Part shown: piece after piece, positions 8,926 through 19,600 of the stretch | Position numbering within the stretch: the stretch's first letter is position 1 | How the letters are laid out: every line of letters starts with the position of its first letter | From: Porphyra umbilicalis | Taxonomy: Eukaryota > Rhodophyta > Bangiophyceae > Bangiales > Bangiaceae | NCBI GenBank assembly: GCA_002049455.2 | Contig: KV918834.1 | Coordinates: 1-64,000 of the forward strand | Length of the DNA: 64,000 nucleotides | Direction: 5' to 3' | Made by a program: the position numbers and the translations under genes | Notes under the pieces: model-generated | What the model saw: the letters and a program-made list of their open reading frames with translations, nothing else | Told to the model about the DNA's origin: nothing | The model's database searches: none

Positions 8926-10296
8926 GTCAATATCAGGCTCTGACCTAAACGCTTGCAGTCGCGAGACTGTCTCGATGTCATTTTTGAAATCTCAGCTAAT
9001 GCAGGCCAATAGATTGGCTTGGTCGTGTAGGATAGACATCGCCATGGTTCTGCGAGGTCTACAACTGGATCTTATCACCCGGGGCTCGGAGTTTCATCTA
9101 GATCAGTACATTTACAGCTCGGTTGACATTGCAATTTCTCCGACTCGCCGTCGTCGCGACCACAGGTGCGACTCATCTTCTTCGTGCGATCCGATTGCGT
9201 CGGGCACGGACTCGGTCTCAGCAGGCACGGCAGCCCATGATCACACCAAAAGCCGTACCTTCCCTGCCGAAGGGTTCAGGGCTAATAGCATCCCGAAAAA
9301 CCGTTCAATCTGTAGTCAATACAATGGTAAGCAGCAGAGTGTGCCTCACGATGCACCCCATGTTCGTGCACGTCGTCGCCCCACGAGAAGAAACCGCTGC
9401 GCAGCAAGGACAGATGATCGAGGGTCGAAGCAGACGTCGCACCTCAGCGCTCGAAGTGTACTTGAAGATCCATCGATACTTCTGGTCCAGAACTGGTAGA
9501 TTTGACAGGCTTCCTACGCGAAAATGTAAGTTGATGCTAAGGACCCTCGTGACCGGGACCTCGGCTACCCCGAACTCGTCTAGAACGGGCGAAACTTCCG
9601 TTCGGGGCATCGCCCCCGAACTCAAGGGTGAACGGGAGCGACTCCCGTTCGGCGTGTCGATAATTCTGACGATGTTTGTATTGGCCGCGTGCGTCCCATC
9701 CCGCCACCTCCCGTGGCGAGGTCGCCCCTGCGAGTCCGTATGCCCCTCTCCAGACGTCTCGTGCCGCCATCCCGTTGGATGACGGGCGCATCTGTTAGCA
9801 GCACTCTGACAGGGAAGGTTGCCGCCCAGCCCGTGGGCCGGGAGATCCCGGGCCTCATGCCGTCGCCCCTTCACGTCGGGTAACAACTGCAATGCGATAA
9901 GTGCAATCAGATACAACTCCAACAGCAGCAGCGGGACGGTGCAGGGCTCTGACATCTTTCGGGACTGTCGTCAAGATCAGGGGTAGGGAGTGGAATCGGG
10001 GTGGATTCCACCTCAATCGCACGCGGTCCCACGCTTGATTCTAGCTCATGAGAGGGGGTGGGCCCATTCTCGGATATAATACTGCTCGATGGCCGGCTGA
10101 TTCCTACGTTACGGCATCTGAGTCATGCTTGATCGCTGTGTCGCCAGAATAGCGACTGTTAGTCACCAGAGAGCATCGTGAGCGGGGGTTCTCAGCCACT
10201 TGGGTTACGCGACGAGAGTTCTCTGCTGACTTTGACGAAGCTTACAGGGCGGCACGCCTGAGCTCCGACCATTGAGCCTTTGGCATGAGCGGTTAT
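8926..10296. other. Intergenic or unrecognised region containing a second GAACGGGA hairpin cluster
   Basis: No open frame here carries a recognisable domain (for example plus 9123-9782, minus 9305-9955). The second palindrome cluster at about 9577-9652 starts with the same TCTAGAACGGG as the first and contains GAACGGGAGCGACTCCCGTTC, which is identical between the clusters. The rest is unremarkable mid-GC sequence. Confidence 0.4.
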
Positions 10297-10346
10297 TTGA
10301 GGGCTGACCGCCATGGTCCTCGCGGGCTGACCGCCATGGTCCTCGC
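10297..10346. repeat. Short tandem duplication, about 24-bp unit
   Basis: The unit GGCTGACCGCCATGGTCCTC followed by GCG occurs twice in direct succession. It is a simple local duplication with no obvious function. Confidence 0.75.
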
Positions 10347-10467
10347 GGTGTTCGTGGAGAGGCGTATGGGCCTTGATGCTTGGGCCTCAGGCGGAAACCT
10401 CGACGCTACCTCATGGCAAGTACAACGATGGCTATCTGACAGGTGCTTTCAGCAAAAATAGGCACTG

Positions 10468-12175
10468 TTGCTGCTTAAAACAAATGTGTGTGACGTGTGT
10501 CTCGCAGCCCTTCCATCGATGCAGACTGCGGTGGCCGACACCCGCTCCTGTGACCGCTGGCGTCGCGGACCAGGAGTGATGGCTCCCAACGAGTGCCTTC
10601 CATTCCCCTGGCGTACCCCCAACGATATGTCTCACGCCCGGCTCACGTGCGAGGGCGCTCTGCTCGATGTTGCCGCCATTGACGCCGACCTTGCCGGCAA
10701 AGTGTATCGCGCCCTCCCTGTTCCTCTGCTGCCGGCTTCCCCGGCGTCGGACACTTTCTGCGGACGGCACCAAGGTCCTCTTCCTCGATACGTCTTCCCC
10801 TCGCTTGTTCTCACCCGCCACTGGTTAAGAACTCTGCTCAACGCCTCTTCCCTTGCATCAGTGTCGGCCAGCCTCCTATCCTCGAACTTTTCCGAGTGCG
10901 GCACAGCTCTTTTGACTCTGAAGTGCTCGTGCTGCGTGCTTCCCACTCCCACCGTGTCAGCCACAGCTGGTCGACACCTACTCGGATTTGGCGTGCGCGA
11001 ACCAGCGGCGGCGGTGGATTTGGTCGTCGGCATTGTGCCCGCGGTGGCGCAAGGCGAGGGGGTCTTGCATGCCGGAGCAGCAGCAGCGGCGCTAGGTATG
11101 TTAGTTGGGGTCAGGGCCCAACTGAGCGGGAACTCGCGCGGGTCGTCATGTAGCGCACGAGAAGGTGCACCTGCGGACGAGGGCCTGATCTTCTTTCCTT
11201 TCCAGTAGCCGGAGGGTGCTTGACGAGCGTGGCTGCTGGTGACGAGTGGGGCGCCAACAATCCGCGGATGTCGTGCCGACCAAGACAGAGGAAGGAGAGG
11301 CGCCAAGAATGGAATTCTTCCATCGAGCGGCGGCGTGGAGGCTCGAGCTGCACGTAGCAACAGCGTTGGATGCTGCACCAGGTCTATGGGGTTTGCTCTT
11401 CCATGGGTTTTGTGCAGAAAATACTCTTTGCGCAATGGTGGCGCAAATTGTGCGAGGCGTTGTGACCAGCGCAGGAGCAGTCGTGGCCTTCCGTTCTGAA
11501 GCCCATGATGGTCTCATGAGCGCGGACTTCCAGGACCCGAGCGCGTTGTGCGAGCGGCTGGACGTTCTTCAGCGGCTGATGCACACGCTTTTCTCTTCTT
11601 TTGGTGTAAATGATGGATGCCATGCCGGTAGCTGCCCCGCGGCGGCGTCCTCCACCGGCTTGGCGTCATCCATTTGCATCTCCCCGATTCACGACGCGCT
11701 GTACCGAGAGCTTGTGACTTGCTAACCAGTAAAGCACATGCGCCTTCTGCTGGACACATTGCGCTCTCCGTCAGTGCGATTGCGCCTGGCAGAGCCGTGC
11801 CTCTTCGACATGTTCGTCATCTCCGTACATCAAGATCCAGGGGCTGGTGACGAGCGGTCTTCCTTGTGGCGCTTCGAGAAGTTATATGCGACGACGTGGA
11901 TCCCCGCGCTTCTCCCTCGGGTGCCTGTCGTGGAGTTTCCATCAACGCACGACATTGAACTTCTCGGTCTGATGCTTGTCACGTCGTGGGCATCTTTCGT
12001 CGAGTTGGCCGTACTGTCGCAAGCCCACGGCGAGGGAAGTGGCGTAGACTCTTTCCCGGTGTCGCGTGCAAGCCCTGGTATTGAAGATCTCAACAACCCC
12101 GACGAGAGATTGTCGCAAAAGAGCCGACGGCGAACAGTGCGCTGGACACCGCTAAAGGTGCGCTCGTCCAGATAA
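10468..12175 (+). CDS. Candidate host coding region in three consecutive frames, unknown function
   Basis: Three plus-strand frames follow one another closely (10468-11208, 11246-11725, 11738-12175). The later two have varied, protein-like composition, for example LWGLLFHGFCAENTLCAMV, DPSALCERLDVLQRLMHTLF, and then LFDMFVISVHQD and LRRFEK-like charged segments. No domain is recognised. They could be exons or frames of one gene. A stylistically similar plus frame, 22809-23378, lies on the other side of the Gypsy-1 insertion, so the gene may have extended that far before the insertion. This is inference from arrangement only. Confidence 0.3.
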
Positions 12176-12226
12176 TGTACGAAACACTTGCTACGCGCTG
12201 TGCCGAGAGTGGTGCGTGGTCTTATT

Positions 12227-12472
12227 TTACTTCTGTTGGGGCCGTCCTGGAAATGACTTGTGACGTCGTGGCCGGTATGTTAGGGTCGTAGGAGTGATTC
12301 CATCTGTTAGTACAACGGGCACGCTCGATGCATCGTGCGGCACGATGAGAAAGCGATCATGGAAGCATCGAACCAGAAATGGCCCCGGTGCCACCATGCG
12401 CACTATGTACGGCAGCTTGTTTGTAGTGTAAACTGCGGCGTGGGCTGCGTCGTTCAACGCTGCGGTGGAGGC
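12227..12472 (-). CDS. Short minus-strand frame truncated by the Gypsy-1 insertion
   Basis: A minus-strand frame of about 80 codons runs from the Gypsy-1 boundary to a stop at 12227. Its composition is not low complexity: LPYIVRMVAPGPFLVRCF and DRFLIVPHDASSVPVVLTDG. It competes with the plus-strand candidate upstream, and its own 5' part would lie beyond the retrotransposon. No family is recognised. Confidence 0.25.
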   Translation of the reverse strand, partial: ASTAALNDAAHAAVYTTNKLPYIVRMVAPGPFLVRCFHDRFLIVPHDASSVPVVLTDGITPTTLTYRPRRHKSFPGRPQQK

Positions 12473-12839
12473 TGTGGCAACAAAGAAGGCGCGAACAAAT
12501 ACCCTAGAACCACACTGACAGTATAAAAGAGAAGGACCTAAAGGGTCAACCTACCGAGAGGACCTAGACGGCGCAAAGGCGCTCAAAGGCTAGGACTCGA
12601 GAGGGACGCCAAGATTTAGATGGCGAGCAAGACGGGGCGGCGCGGGGCAAGGCCGGCGCCGTAATAACAAGACGAAAACAGACGAAAAAGAGAGACGTAA
12701 GAGTAGCCCCTGGCCCGAATAGGGGGGGCTACTTAGGGAGGGACAGCCGTCCCACAGGCCGCATTCCGAAGTACGGAGAGACGGGCGCAAGTCCCGGCAG
12801 GGGCATAAGTACTGGACTTAGCCCCTGCCGAATGCAACA
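12473..12839 (-). repeat. Gypsy-1 3' LTR (367 bp)
   Basis: Starts TGTGGCAACAAAG and ends GCCGAATGCAACA on the plus strand, with a near-identical partner at 22326-22692. It contains a perfect-looking hairpin at 12796-12829 (GGCAGGGGC...GCCCCTGCC). On the plus strand, opposite to the element's own sense, it also holds a TATA-box-like TATAAAAG. Confidence 0.93.
12522..12529 (+). promoter_or_regulatory. TATA-box-like sequence in the 3' LTR pointing at the antisense ORF
   Basis: TATAAAAG on the plus strand, inside the 3' LTR, lies about 780 bp upstream of the 801-codon plus-strand ORF and is oriented towards it. It could promote antisense transcription from the LTR. Only the sequence match and orientation support this. 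Confidence 0.35.
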
Positions 12840-12884
12840 CCCCCCTCGGGCCAAGACCTGGCGGTCACCCGCCAGCAAGGACGG

Positions 12885-13300
12885 ATGCGGGGCCGCTCGG
12901 GGGTCGCCAGCGCGAGGGCGCAGGGCGGGGCCACCAGGCGACGCGGGTCGCGTGGGGGCGCGCGCGCGGGCAGCACGCGGCGGCGGGCGGCGCCAGCGCG
13001 CAGGCGCAGGGCGGGGCCACCAGGCGACGCGGGTCGCGTGGGGGCGCGCGCGCGGGCCGCGCGCGGCGGCGAGCGGCGCCAGCGCGGGCATACCGCCGTG
13101 CGGGGGCCGGCGGGGGCAGCGTTGAAGAACGCGGGGCGCCGGCGACGGGGGGCGGCACGCGCGGACGCCATCGGCGTGGGCGTGCTGCGGGTTTGCCGCT
13201 CGGGCAGACGTTGTCGCCGAAGGAGGCGGACGACGCGGTCGGCGGCGGCGGAGGCGGCACGCGCGGACGCCATCGGCGTGGGCGTGCTGCCGACTTGGTC
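12885..13300. repeat. GC-rich tandem and dispersed repeats beside the Gypsy-1 3' LTR
   Basis: A unit of about 85 bp containing GGGCGGGGCCACCAGGCGAC occurs twice in tandem (about 12910-12993 and 12994-13081). A further segment, GCGGACGCCATCGGCGTGGG, is present twice (about 13160 and 13267). A piece at about 13185-13245 also resembles 14458-14515 inside the antisense ORF. This is the stretch between the antisense ORF start and the LTR. Confidence 0.75.
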
Positions 13301-13302
13301 GG

Positions 13303-15708
13303 ATGGCGGCGACCGGGGAAGCGGCGGCGATGGCCTACATCGCGCCGTCCTTGCGGGACGCGTTGAGGGCGGGGCTGCGGCGGTACGCCGAGTGCGTATT
13401 GGCGGAGCACGACGAGGTGCCGGAGCGGGAGCGGGTGCCGGGGCCAGACCCGCGGAACCAGCCGGCGGTCGAGCGCATGCAGCCCGGCGTACGCATGGCG
13501 TACTGGCACGGCGGCATCCACGAGGTGCACTCGCAGCGGTGCGATGGCGAGTTGGCCGTCCGCTTCAGCCGCGAGGTGGCGCGCTTCGGGACGGCGTTGC
13601 CGTCGTGGTTCGTCCGGACGGCGTACGCCTTCGTGAGGGAGCACGAGAACGAGACTGTCCTCCGCGATTGGGTGCCGTGGGTGGCGCACTGCTGGGGCCG
13701 TCTGATGAGCCTCATGCCGGACGCGGTGACCCCACCGGCGGAGTACCTGACGGAGTTGTCGCTTCCGTATCTACGGACGTCGGCGGACCTCGGGTACGTG
13801 CAAGCCGCCGAGGCGCAGCACCGGGAGGCGATGGACGCGGCGGCGTACTACTACGAAGAGGCGGCGGACAAGAACGCCCGTCGTGTGGACGCGGGGGCAG
13901 CGCCACGGGCGGTCCTGCCGTACGAGTGCCCGGCCATCAGCTCCTGGCCGAAACCCGAGCGGGTTGGGCGCGATCTGACGCTCCTTTTGGCGGAGGGCGA
14001 CCGCATGGCGGTAAACCAAGCGCGGAAGGAGGTGGACGTTCGGGCGCGCAAGGGCGACGACGTCCCGTACCTGATGACGGCGGGCCACCATGCCAAGGGC
14101 TTGAACCGAGCCGGCTGGCGGCGCGTGCCGGAGGCGCTGGGCGAGTTGGAGCTGCCGCGGGGGCTGCACGTGGCGTACCCCACCGTGCTGTCGTATTATT
14201 ACGACCGCATGATGGGGGACGACCGCAGCTGCTTGTGGGACATGTACGTGGTGGAGCGCGTGCAGCTCACCGCCATCGCGCTGCTGGCGGACCTCGCCGG
14301 CGGGCGGGTCCACCGCATCTCTTCAGCCCTTCTCCACCGGCTGGAGCGTCTCCGGCTGGACGACATGGCGGAGGGGAGTGCGGACGAGCACGCCCGGCTG
14401 CAGCGGCTGCTCCAAGGCATGGCGGTGCTGCTCCCCAAATGGGGAGACGTGGTGGCGGCTGCGGGTTTGCCGCTCGGGCAGACGCCGTTGCCGGCGGAGG
14501 CGGACGACGCGGCGAACCCATACGGGTTTCGACTAGCGTTGGATGCTAGGGGCGTCAACTTCCCAAGTCGGGCCGAGCGCGCGGCGTCCCAGAGCTCCAC
14601 GGCGCGGGGGCCGCCGGGGGCGTCCGGGAACGTGGGGGCGGGGCCCACCCGGGGCGGGGACAGCGACGCGGCCCGGGAGGACGCGGCGGTGGCAGGCTCG
14701 GGATCGCCGTCATGGCGGGCCGCGTCGCCGTCGCGGTCGTCGCCGAGGGGGCGTGCCCGGGACGACGCCCAGTGGGTGCCTTCGCGGTCCCCGTCGCGGT
14801 CGTCGCCGAGGGGGCGCGCCCGGGACGACGCCCAGTGGGTGCCGCCGCGGTCCCCGTCGGCGTCGGCGTCGACAACGCGGACACGGTCGCCCGTTCGGGG
14901 GTCGTCGCGTCGGGCGACGGGGTCGCGCCGGACACCGCCGCCGGGACGCGGCACGCCTCGCCCTCGGCGCGGGCCGACGCCGGGACGGGCAACGCCGCCG
15001 CCGGCGGCGTCGCAACGGAGTGGCGCGGCGGGGGAAGCCGCGGGAGGTAGCCGGCGGTCGTGGTCACCGCCAGCGGCGTCGACGCGCCGGCGGAAGCCGC
15101 CGGCGTCCGCCGGAGCGTCAGGGCGGGCGGACGGCGGCGCGGCGGCGCCCCGACCGGGCGACGCGCGGCGCGGCCGGTCGCCGGTCGGCGCCGATGGGGC
15201 GGCCCGGTCGACGGCGGGGGCAACCGGGTCGCGGCGGAGCGGGGGGACCACGCGGGGGAAACGCCCGAGGTCGTCCGAGGGGCAGGAGGTGGAGCCCCCC
15301 TACGCGGCGCACCACAAGTGGTACCGCGTGGGGTCCATTGCGCCTGAGGGCGACGCGCTCCGGGCGCACCTTTCGGCGGCGGCCGTGAAGCGCTTGGCCG
15401 CGGCGGGCGGCGCGCCGGCTGGCGCCGTGGGGCTGGCGATCAGCCGGGTGCTGCGTAGTGGCGTGGACCGGCTGCACGCGTCCCTGCGGACGTCCAGCGA
15501 TCGCACGATGGGGGAGGCGATGGACGGCGTCGTCAAGGTCGTCAAAGAACTCCGCCGTGCGTCGCACCTGGAGGACGATATTGGTCGTATCCTGGACGAA
15601 GTGCGGGCGGCGGACCGCGTGGCCTCTGCTGACGAGCGGTTCGTCTATGACGACAGCGACGAGTCGGGGGGTGAGCGTCCCACGGGTCCTCGGCAGCGGC
15701 ACCGCTAA
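13303..15708 (+). CDS. Gypsy-1 antisense ORF, 801 codons, unknown function
   Basis: A single open frame runs opposite to gag and pol, wholly inside the LTR boundaries. The N-terminal half (about residues 1-400) looks like a globular, mostly helical protein (LRDALRAGLRRYAECVLA, YYYEEAADKNARR, then LLHRLERLRLDDMAE). The middle (about 450-640) is a Ser/Arg-rich stretch with a repeated SPSRSSPRGRARDDAQWVP. The C-terminal part (about 660-800) is globular again (YAAHHKWYRVGSI, DGVVKVVKELRRAS). No homology to gag, pol, envelope or a named family is recognised. Extra ORFs on the antisense strand between pol and the 3' LTR are known from some plant LTR retrotransposons (Grande, RIRE2, Retand); whether this one is related cannot be told by eye. 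Confidence 0.72.
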   Translation: MAATGEAAAMAYIAPSLRDALRAGLRRYAECVLAEHDEVPERERVPGPDPRNQPAVERMQPGVRMAYWHGGIHEVHSQRCDGELAVRFSREVARFGTALPSWFVRTAYAFVREHENETVLRDWVPWVAHCWGRLMSLMPDAVTPPAEYLTELSLPYLRTSADLGYVQAAEAQHREAMDAAAYYYEEAADKNARRVDAGAAPRAVLPYECPAISSWPKPERVGRDLTLLLAEGDRMAVNQARKEVDVRARKGDDVPYLMTAGHHAKGLNRAGWRRVPEALGELELPRGLHVAYPTVLSYYYDRMMGDDRSCLWDMYVVERVQLTAIALLADLAGGRVHRISSALLHRLERLRLDDMAEGSADEHARLQRLLQGMAVLLPKWGDVVAAAGLPLGQTPLPAEADDAANPYGFRLALDARGVNFPSRAERAASQSSTARGPPGASGNVGAGPTRGGDSDAAREDAAVAGSGSPSWRAASPSRSSPRGRARDDAQWVPSRSPSRSSPRGRARDDAQWVPPRSPSASASTTRTRSPVRGSSRRATGSRRTPPPGRGTPRPRRGPTPGRATPPPAASQRSGAAGEAAGGSRRSWSPPAASTRRRKPPASAGASGRADGGAAAPRPGDARRGRSPVGADGAARSTAGATGSRRSGGTTRGKRPRSSEGQEVEPPYAAHHKWYRVGSIAPEGDALRAHLSAAAVKRLAAAGGAPAGAVGLAISRVLRSGVDRLHASLRTSSDRTMGEAMDGVVKVVKELRRASHLEDDIGRILDEVRAADRVASADERFVYDDSDESGGERPTGPRQRHR

Positions 15709-16523
15709 GCGGTGGCGCACGCGTTGACCCGTGTGGTGTGGGCCTTCTCAAAGCGAAAGATCACGACGCGCCACACGGGCGGCGGGGAGGAGGCAGTGCG
15801 GCCTGCCACCGTGAACGTAGGATAGGGGGGGTTGAGTTGCACCCGAGCGGCGCAGTAGCGCGTCGCTAGCGTCCACCAGGCCTGGTGTTGCCAGCGCGTG
15901 GCGACGAGGGTGATGTCACACGGATAGGAGGTGATGCGGGCGAGGACCTGCGGTAGGAAAGAAAAGGGGGGGTTGGCCCACCCGTTTTCGACCGCCCAGT
16001 CGACCGAGAACGCCGCGGCGCAGCCGCGCGCGGCGTCCGCGGGGGACAGGGGCAGGAACCGGGGCAGATGGGTGGCCGCGGCGGTGGTAAACAGGTCGAC
16101 AGTATGGGGGCCCCAGACCGCGTCGAGTTTCTCGAAGGCGGGGCGGCCCAATGCCCAGTGGGCAGCCGGCGGGTTGTCGGGAAACGCCGCGAGGAGGGAG
16201 GATGCCCAAAGGGCAGGGACGGTCTCCTCGTGGCTTTTCGCCGGGGACGCCCAGCGCACATCGACGAGCATGGCACCCGTCTCGTCGGTGTGCTGCTGGA
16301 CCGCGACGCAGACCCACTGGGGCTGCCGCGGGGGCGGGGCGAGGACGACCGGCGTCGTCGGGAAGGCGTCGTCGGGGAGCGTAAACTTCTTCTGCTTCGC
16401 TAAGCGGATGACGAGATGTTTCGGTAAACCCGAAATGGGTTCCCACGAATCATCGCCCCGGCCATAAGTGGCCCACCGAACTTTCGCCACGATGCCGTTA
16501 TCGGTGTCGTGGCGAATAGCCAA
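15705..16523 (-). CDS. Gypsy-1 chromodomain plus Dam-like domain ORF
   Basis: Downstream of pol on the same strand. The first about 50 residues match a chromodomain (AKVRWATYGRGDDSWEPISG, then LPKHLVIRLAKQKK), the module that chromoviruses use to direct integration to modified histones. After it comes a second domain: VWGPHTVDLFTTAAATHLPR, then FSVDWAVENGWANPPFSFL, then ITLVATRWQHQAWW. That order (VDLF..., D.W...NPPF, VATRW) resembles the Dam N6-adenine-methyltransferase-like domain described in DIRS-type retroelements. Activity is not implied; this is pattern similarity from memory. The upstream end overlaps an extended frame continuous with the pol tail region. Confidence 0.62.
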   Translation of the reverse strand: MAIRHDTDNGIVAKVRWATYGRGDDSWEPISGLPKHLVIRLAKQKKFTLPDDAFPTTPVVLAPPPRQPQWVCVAVQQHTDETGAMLVDVRWASPAKSHEETVPALWASSLLAAFPDNPPAAHWALGRPAFEKLDAVWGPHTVDLFTTAAATHLPRFLPLSPADAARGCAAAFSVDWAVENGWANPPFSFLPQVLARITSYPCDITLVATRWQHQAWWTLATRYCAARVQLNPPYPTFTVAGRTASSPPPVWRVVIFRFEKAHTTRVNACATA

Positions 16524-16601
16524 CAGCCGGTCGATTTCTCAGGTCGGATCCTCATCGGAGGAATTCACGTCGGGGAGCGGGGTCTGTGTAAGCCGATGCG
16601 G

Positions 16602-19600
16602 CTAGGCATCCGGTCCCGGCACCGGGCGCGGTGCCGGTGTGACGTCGTTACTGTTGACCCGTCCTTCGCCATCGCCTTGGTCGATTACGAAGTAGGTGCC
16701 GTCCGTATCGAGAATCTCAAACGAGCCAAGGGCCTTGGGCAGCAGCTTGTGCCCCCCGCGGTGGGAGCGGAGGTAGACGAAGTCACCGACCACCAGGTCC
16801 TTGTTCTTCGGCCGTACCCGGCTGTCCCAGTCTCGCTTATAGCGAGCTTGGTACTTGTCAAGGGAAGCGCGCACCGTCGGGATGAGCTTTTTCAAGCCCT
16901 GGATGATGGCGCGTTTCACCATGAGCGGGGAGCCATCGGCGGATGCCAGCGGGGACGAGCCAGCGAGGCCCTCAACCGTGAGGTTGGGCATACGGCGGGG
17001 GATCAGGAGGTCGAACGGCGCCATACCGGTGGCCCTATGCGGGCAGGTGTTGTACGCCAGGCTTAGGGCGGGGAGGAGGCGATCCCACTGGCGAGGGTGC
17101 TCCTCACAGAAGGCCCGGATCTGGTTCAGCAGCGTACGGTTATACCGTTCCACGTGACCGTTGGTCTGCGGATGGTAGGGCGTCGTGTATTTGCACCTCG
17201 TGCCCAACATCTTCATGACGGCGCGGAAGAACGCGTTGTCCATCTGTCGACCCTGGTCCGATAGGACGCAGTCGGGGGGCCCATAGGCCGCGACCCATGC
17301 GGTCAGGAACGCCGACGCGACCGTGACGGCGGTGATACGTCGGAGCGCAACCGTACGGGTTAGCTTCGAGAAGCGGTCGGACATGACGAACACATACCGG
17401 TTGCCGTCAACCGTGTTGAGCAGCGGTCCGAGGATGTCAATGCCAACCTCGGTCAACGGTTCCTTTGGCGGGAACAGGGTCATGGGGGACGTATGTCGTC
17501 GCTCCTGCAGCCGGTTCTTCGCGCACGGCGGGCACTGCCGGACGAAGTCGTACAGGTCGACAATCATCGACTCCCAATAGAAGCAACGCTTCATGGCGGC
17601 GTACATCCGCTGCACCCCAGGGTGACCTTTGGTCGTCGGGTAGTGCTCGAGGCCCATCACGCGGGAGCGTAGGGCCTCGGGGATGTATACTTGCATAACG
17701 TCCGTCGTTGGCTGACGGCGCACGAGGCGGCCTTCCTCATCGAGGACGAACCGCGTCGGCTTGCCCGAGTCGATCACGGCGCGTAGCTGCTGGCATCGGC
17801 CGTCTGCGCCTTGTGCGCGAAGGAGCTCCTCCGCTGTGATAGGGGGAGGCGGTAACGGCGCCGAGAAGTTGTTGGCGTCCGAGCCCCTTGCGGCCTGAGC
17901 TAGAAGGAAGCATGGGATGTCGTCGTCCAGCTCCTTCTTGTCCAGACCCGTCGTGGGTACGCGGGACAGGGCATCGGGGAGGTGGTGGTTCGCTCCCTTC
18001 TTGTACTTCACCTCGAAGACGAACTCCGCTAAGCGGAGGCGCCAACGGAGCAGACGACCGGTGGCCGTAGTCAGCCGGTAGATCCAACTGAGGCATTTGT
18101 GGTCGGTACGCACCGTGAACCGCGAGCCCTCCACATAGTGTCGGAGGTGGAGCACGGCCCAGACGAGGCCCAGGCACTCCTTCTCGGTGGCCGAATAGTT
18201 GCGTTGCTCGGGCTGCAGGGCGCGGCTGTAGAACCCCACGGGTTTGAGCTGGCCGTCCTGCTGCTCTTGGAGCAGGGCGCACCCCAATTGGGTGTCGCAC
18301 GCATCGACGTCAATGGTGAAGGGCGCTCCGCGGCGGGGGAGCGCCAGGACCGGCGGATGAAGCAGCGCGTCGCGTAGGCGCGTGAACGCTGCGGCCTGTG
18401 TCTCGGTGAACGTCGGGAGCGTGTCGCCGTACGCCTTGGTTGTCAGCTGGTTTAGGGGCGCTGCGATCCGTGCGTAGTTCGCGACGAAGCGGCGGTACAC
18501 GTTACACATGCCGAGGAAGCTACGCAATTGCGTCTTTGTTCGCGGGTGACCTACCTTCGCGAGCGCCTCCAGGTTCTTGTTGTGCACCCGCATCTCCCCA
18601 GGGGATATGATGTGCCCGAGGTACTCGACGGACGTCTGGAAGAACTGGCACTTCTTGGCTTTCAACGTGACGCCGGCCCGACCCAAGCGGGTCAGGGCTT
18701 CGTCGAGCGCTTTCACGTGGTTCTCCGGGGTGTCGGAGAAGACGATGACATCGTCGAGGTAGACAAGGCACGTTTGCCAGGTCATCCCGGACAGGATGAT
18801 GTCGAGGGCACGTTGGAAGGTCGCAGGAGCGTTGGTGAGGCCGAAGGCCATCTTCAGATACTCGTACGTGCCCATGTGGCAGGTGAAAGCGGTCTTGTCG
18901 ATGTCGTCCAGGGCCATGGGTATCTGCCAATACCCGGCATTGCAGTCGAGCGTTGAGAAGACGCGGGCGTCTCCCAGCGAGTCGATGCAATCCTCCATCC
19001 GCGGGATGGGATAGGAGTCCTTCTTGGTCACCGCATTGAGACGACGGTAGTCGACGCAAAAGCGTGGCGACCCGGCTTTCTTGGGGACGACAACGACAGG
19101 GCTGGCCCATTCACTGGTACTTGGTCGGACGACCTTGGCTTCCAGCATCCGATTGACCTCGTCACGGATCATGTCACGGGCATGGTGACCCGCGCGGTAC
19201 GGTTGCTGCCGTATTGGCTTCGTCCCGGGTTGGAGCTCCACGCGGTGGACGGTGGCGTCGATGGAGCCGAGCGTCCCGTCCAGCATATACGCATGGCGGC
19301 GGATGAGTGCCTGGACATCCGGCAGTAGCCGGTCGGGTACGCCAGAGAGATCGACTTGGTCTAGCACCGCTTCTGCGGTCGCGGTGGGCGATGCCGCGTC
19401 GTCAGTGACGAGCAGGCAGTCGACATCGTCGACCGGGCTAACGGTAGCGAGGATAGTTCCCTTGCGGAGGCAGACCGGTTTGTCGCTGAGGTTAGCGACT
19501 TCAACGCTGAAGCGTTGCCCCGGGACAACGACGGCCAACCCACGCGCCGTTTGACAGCGGTGATGCTTGTGAAGGCGGTTGTACGGCGCGACTAGGACCT

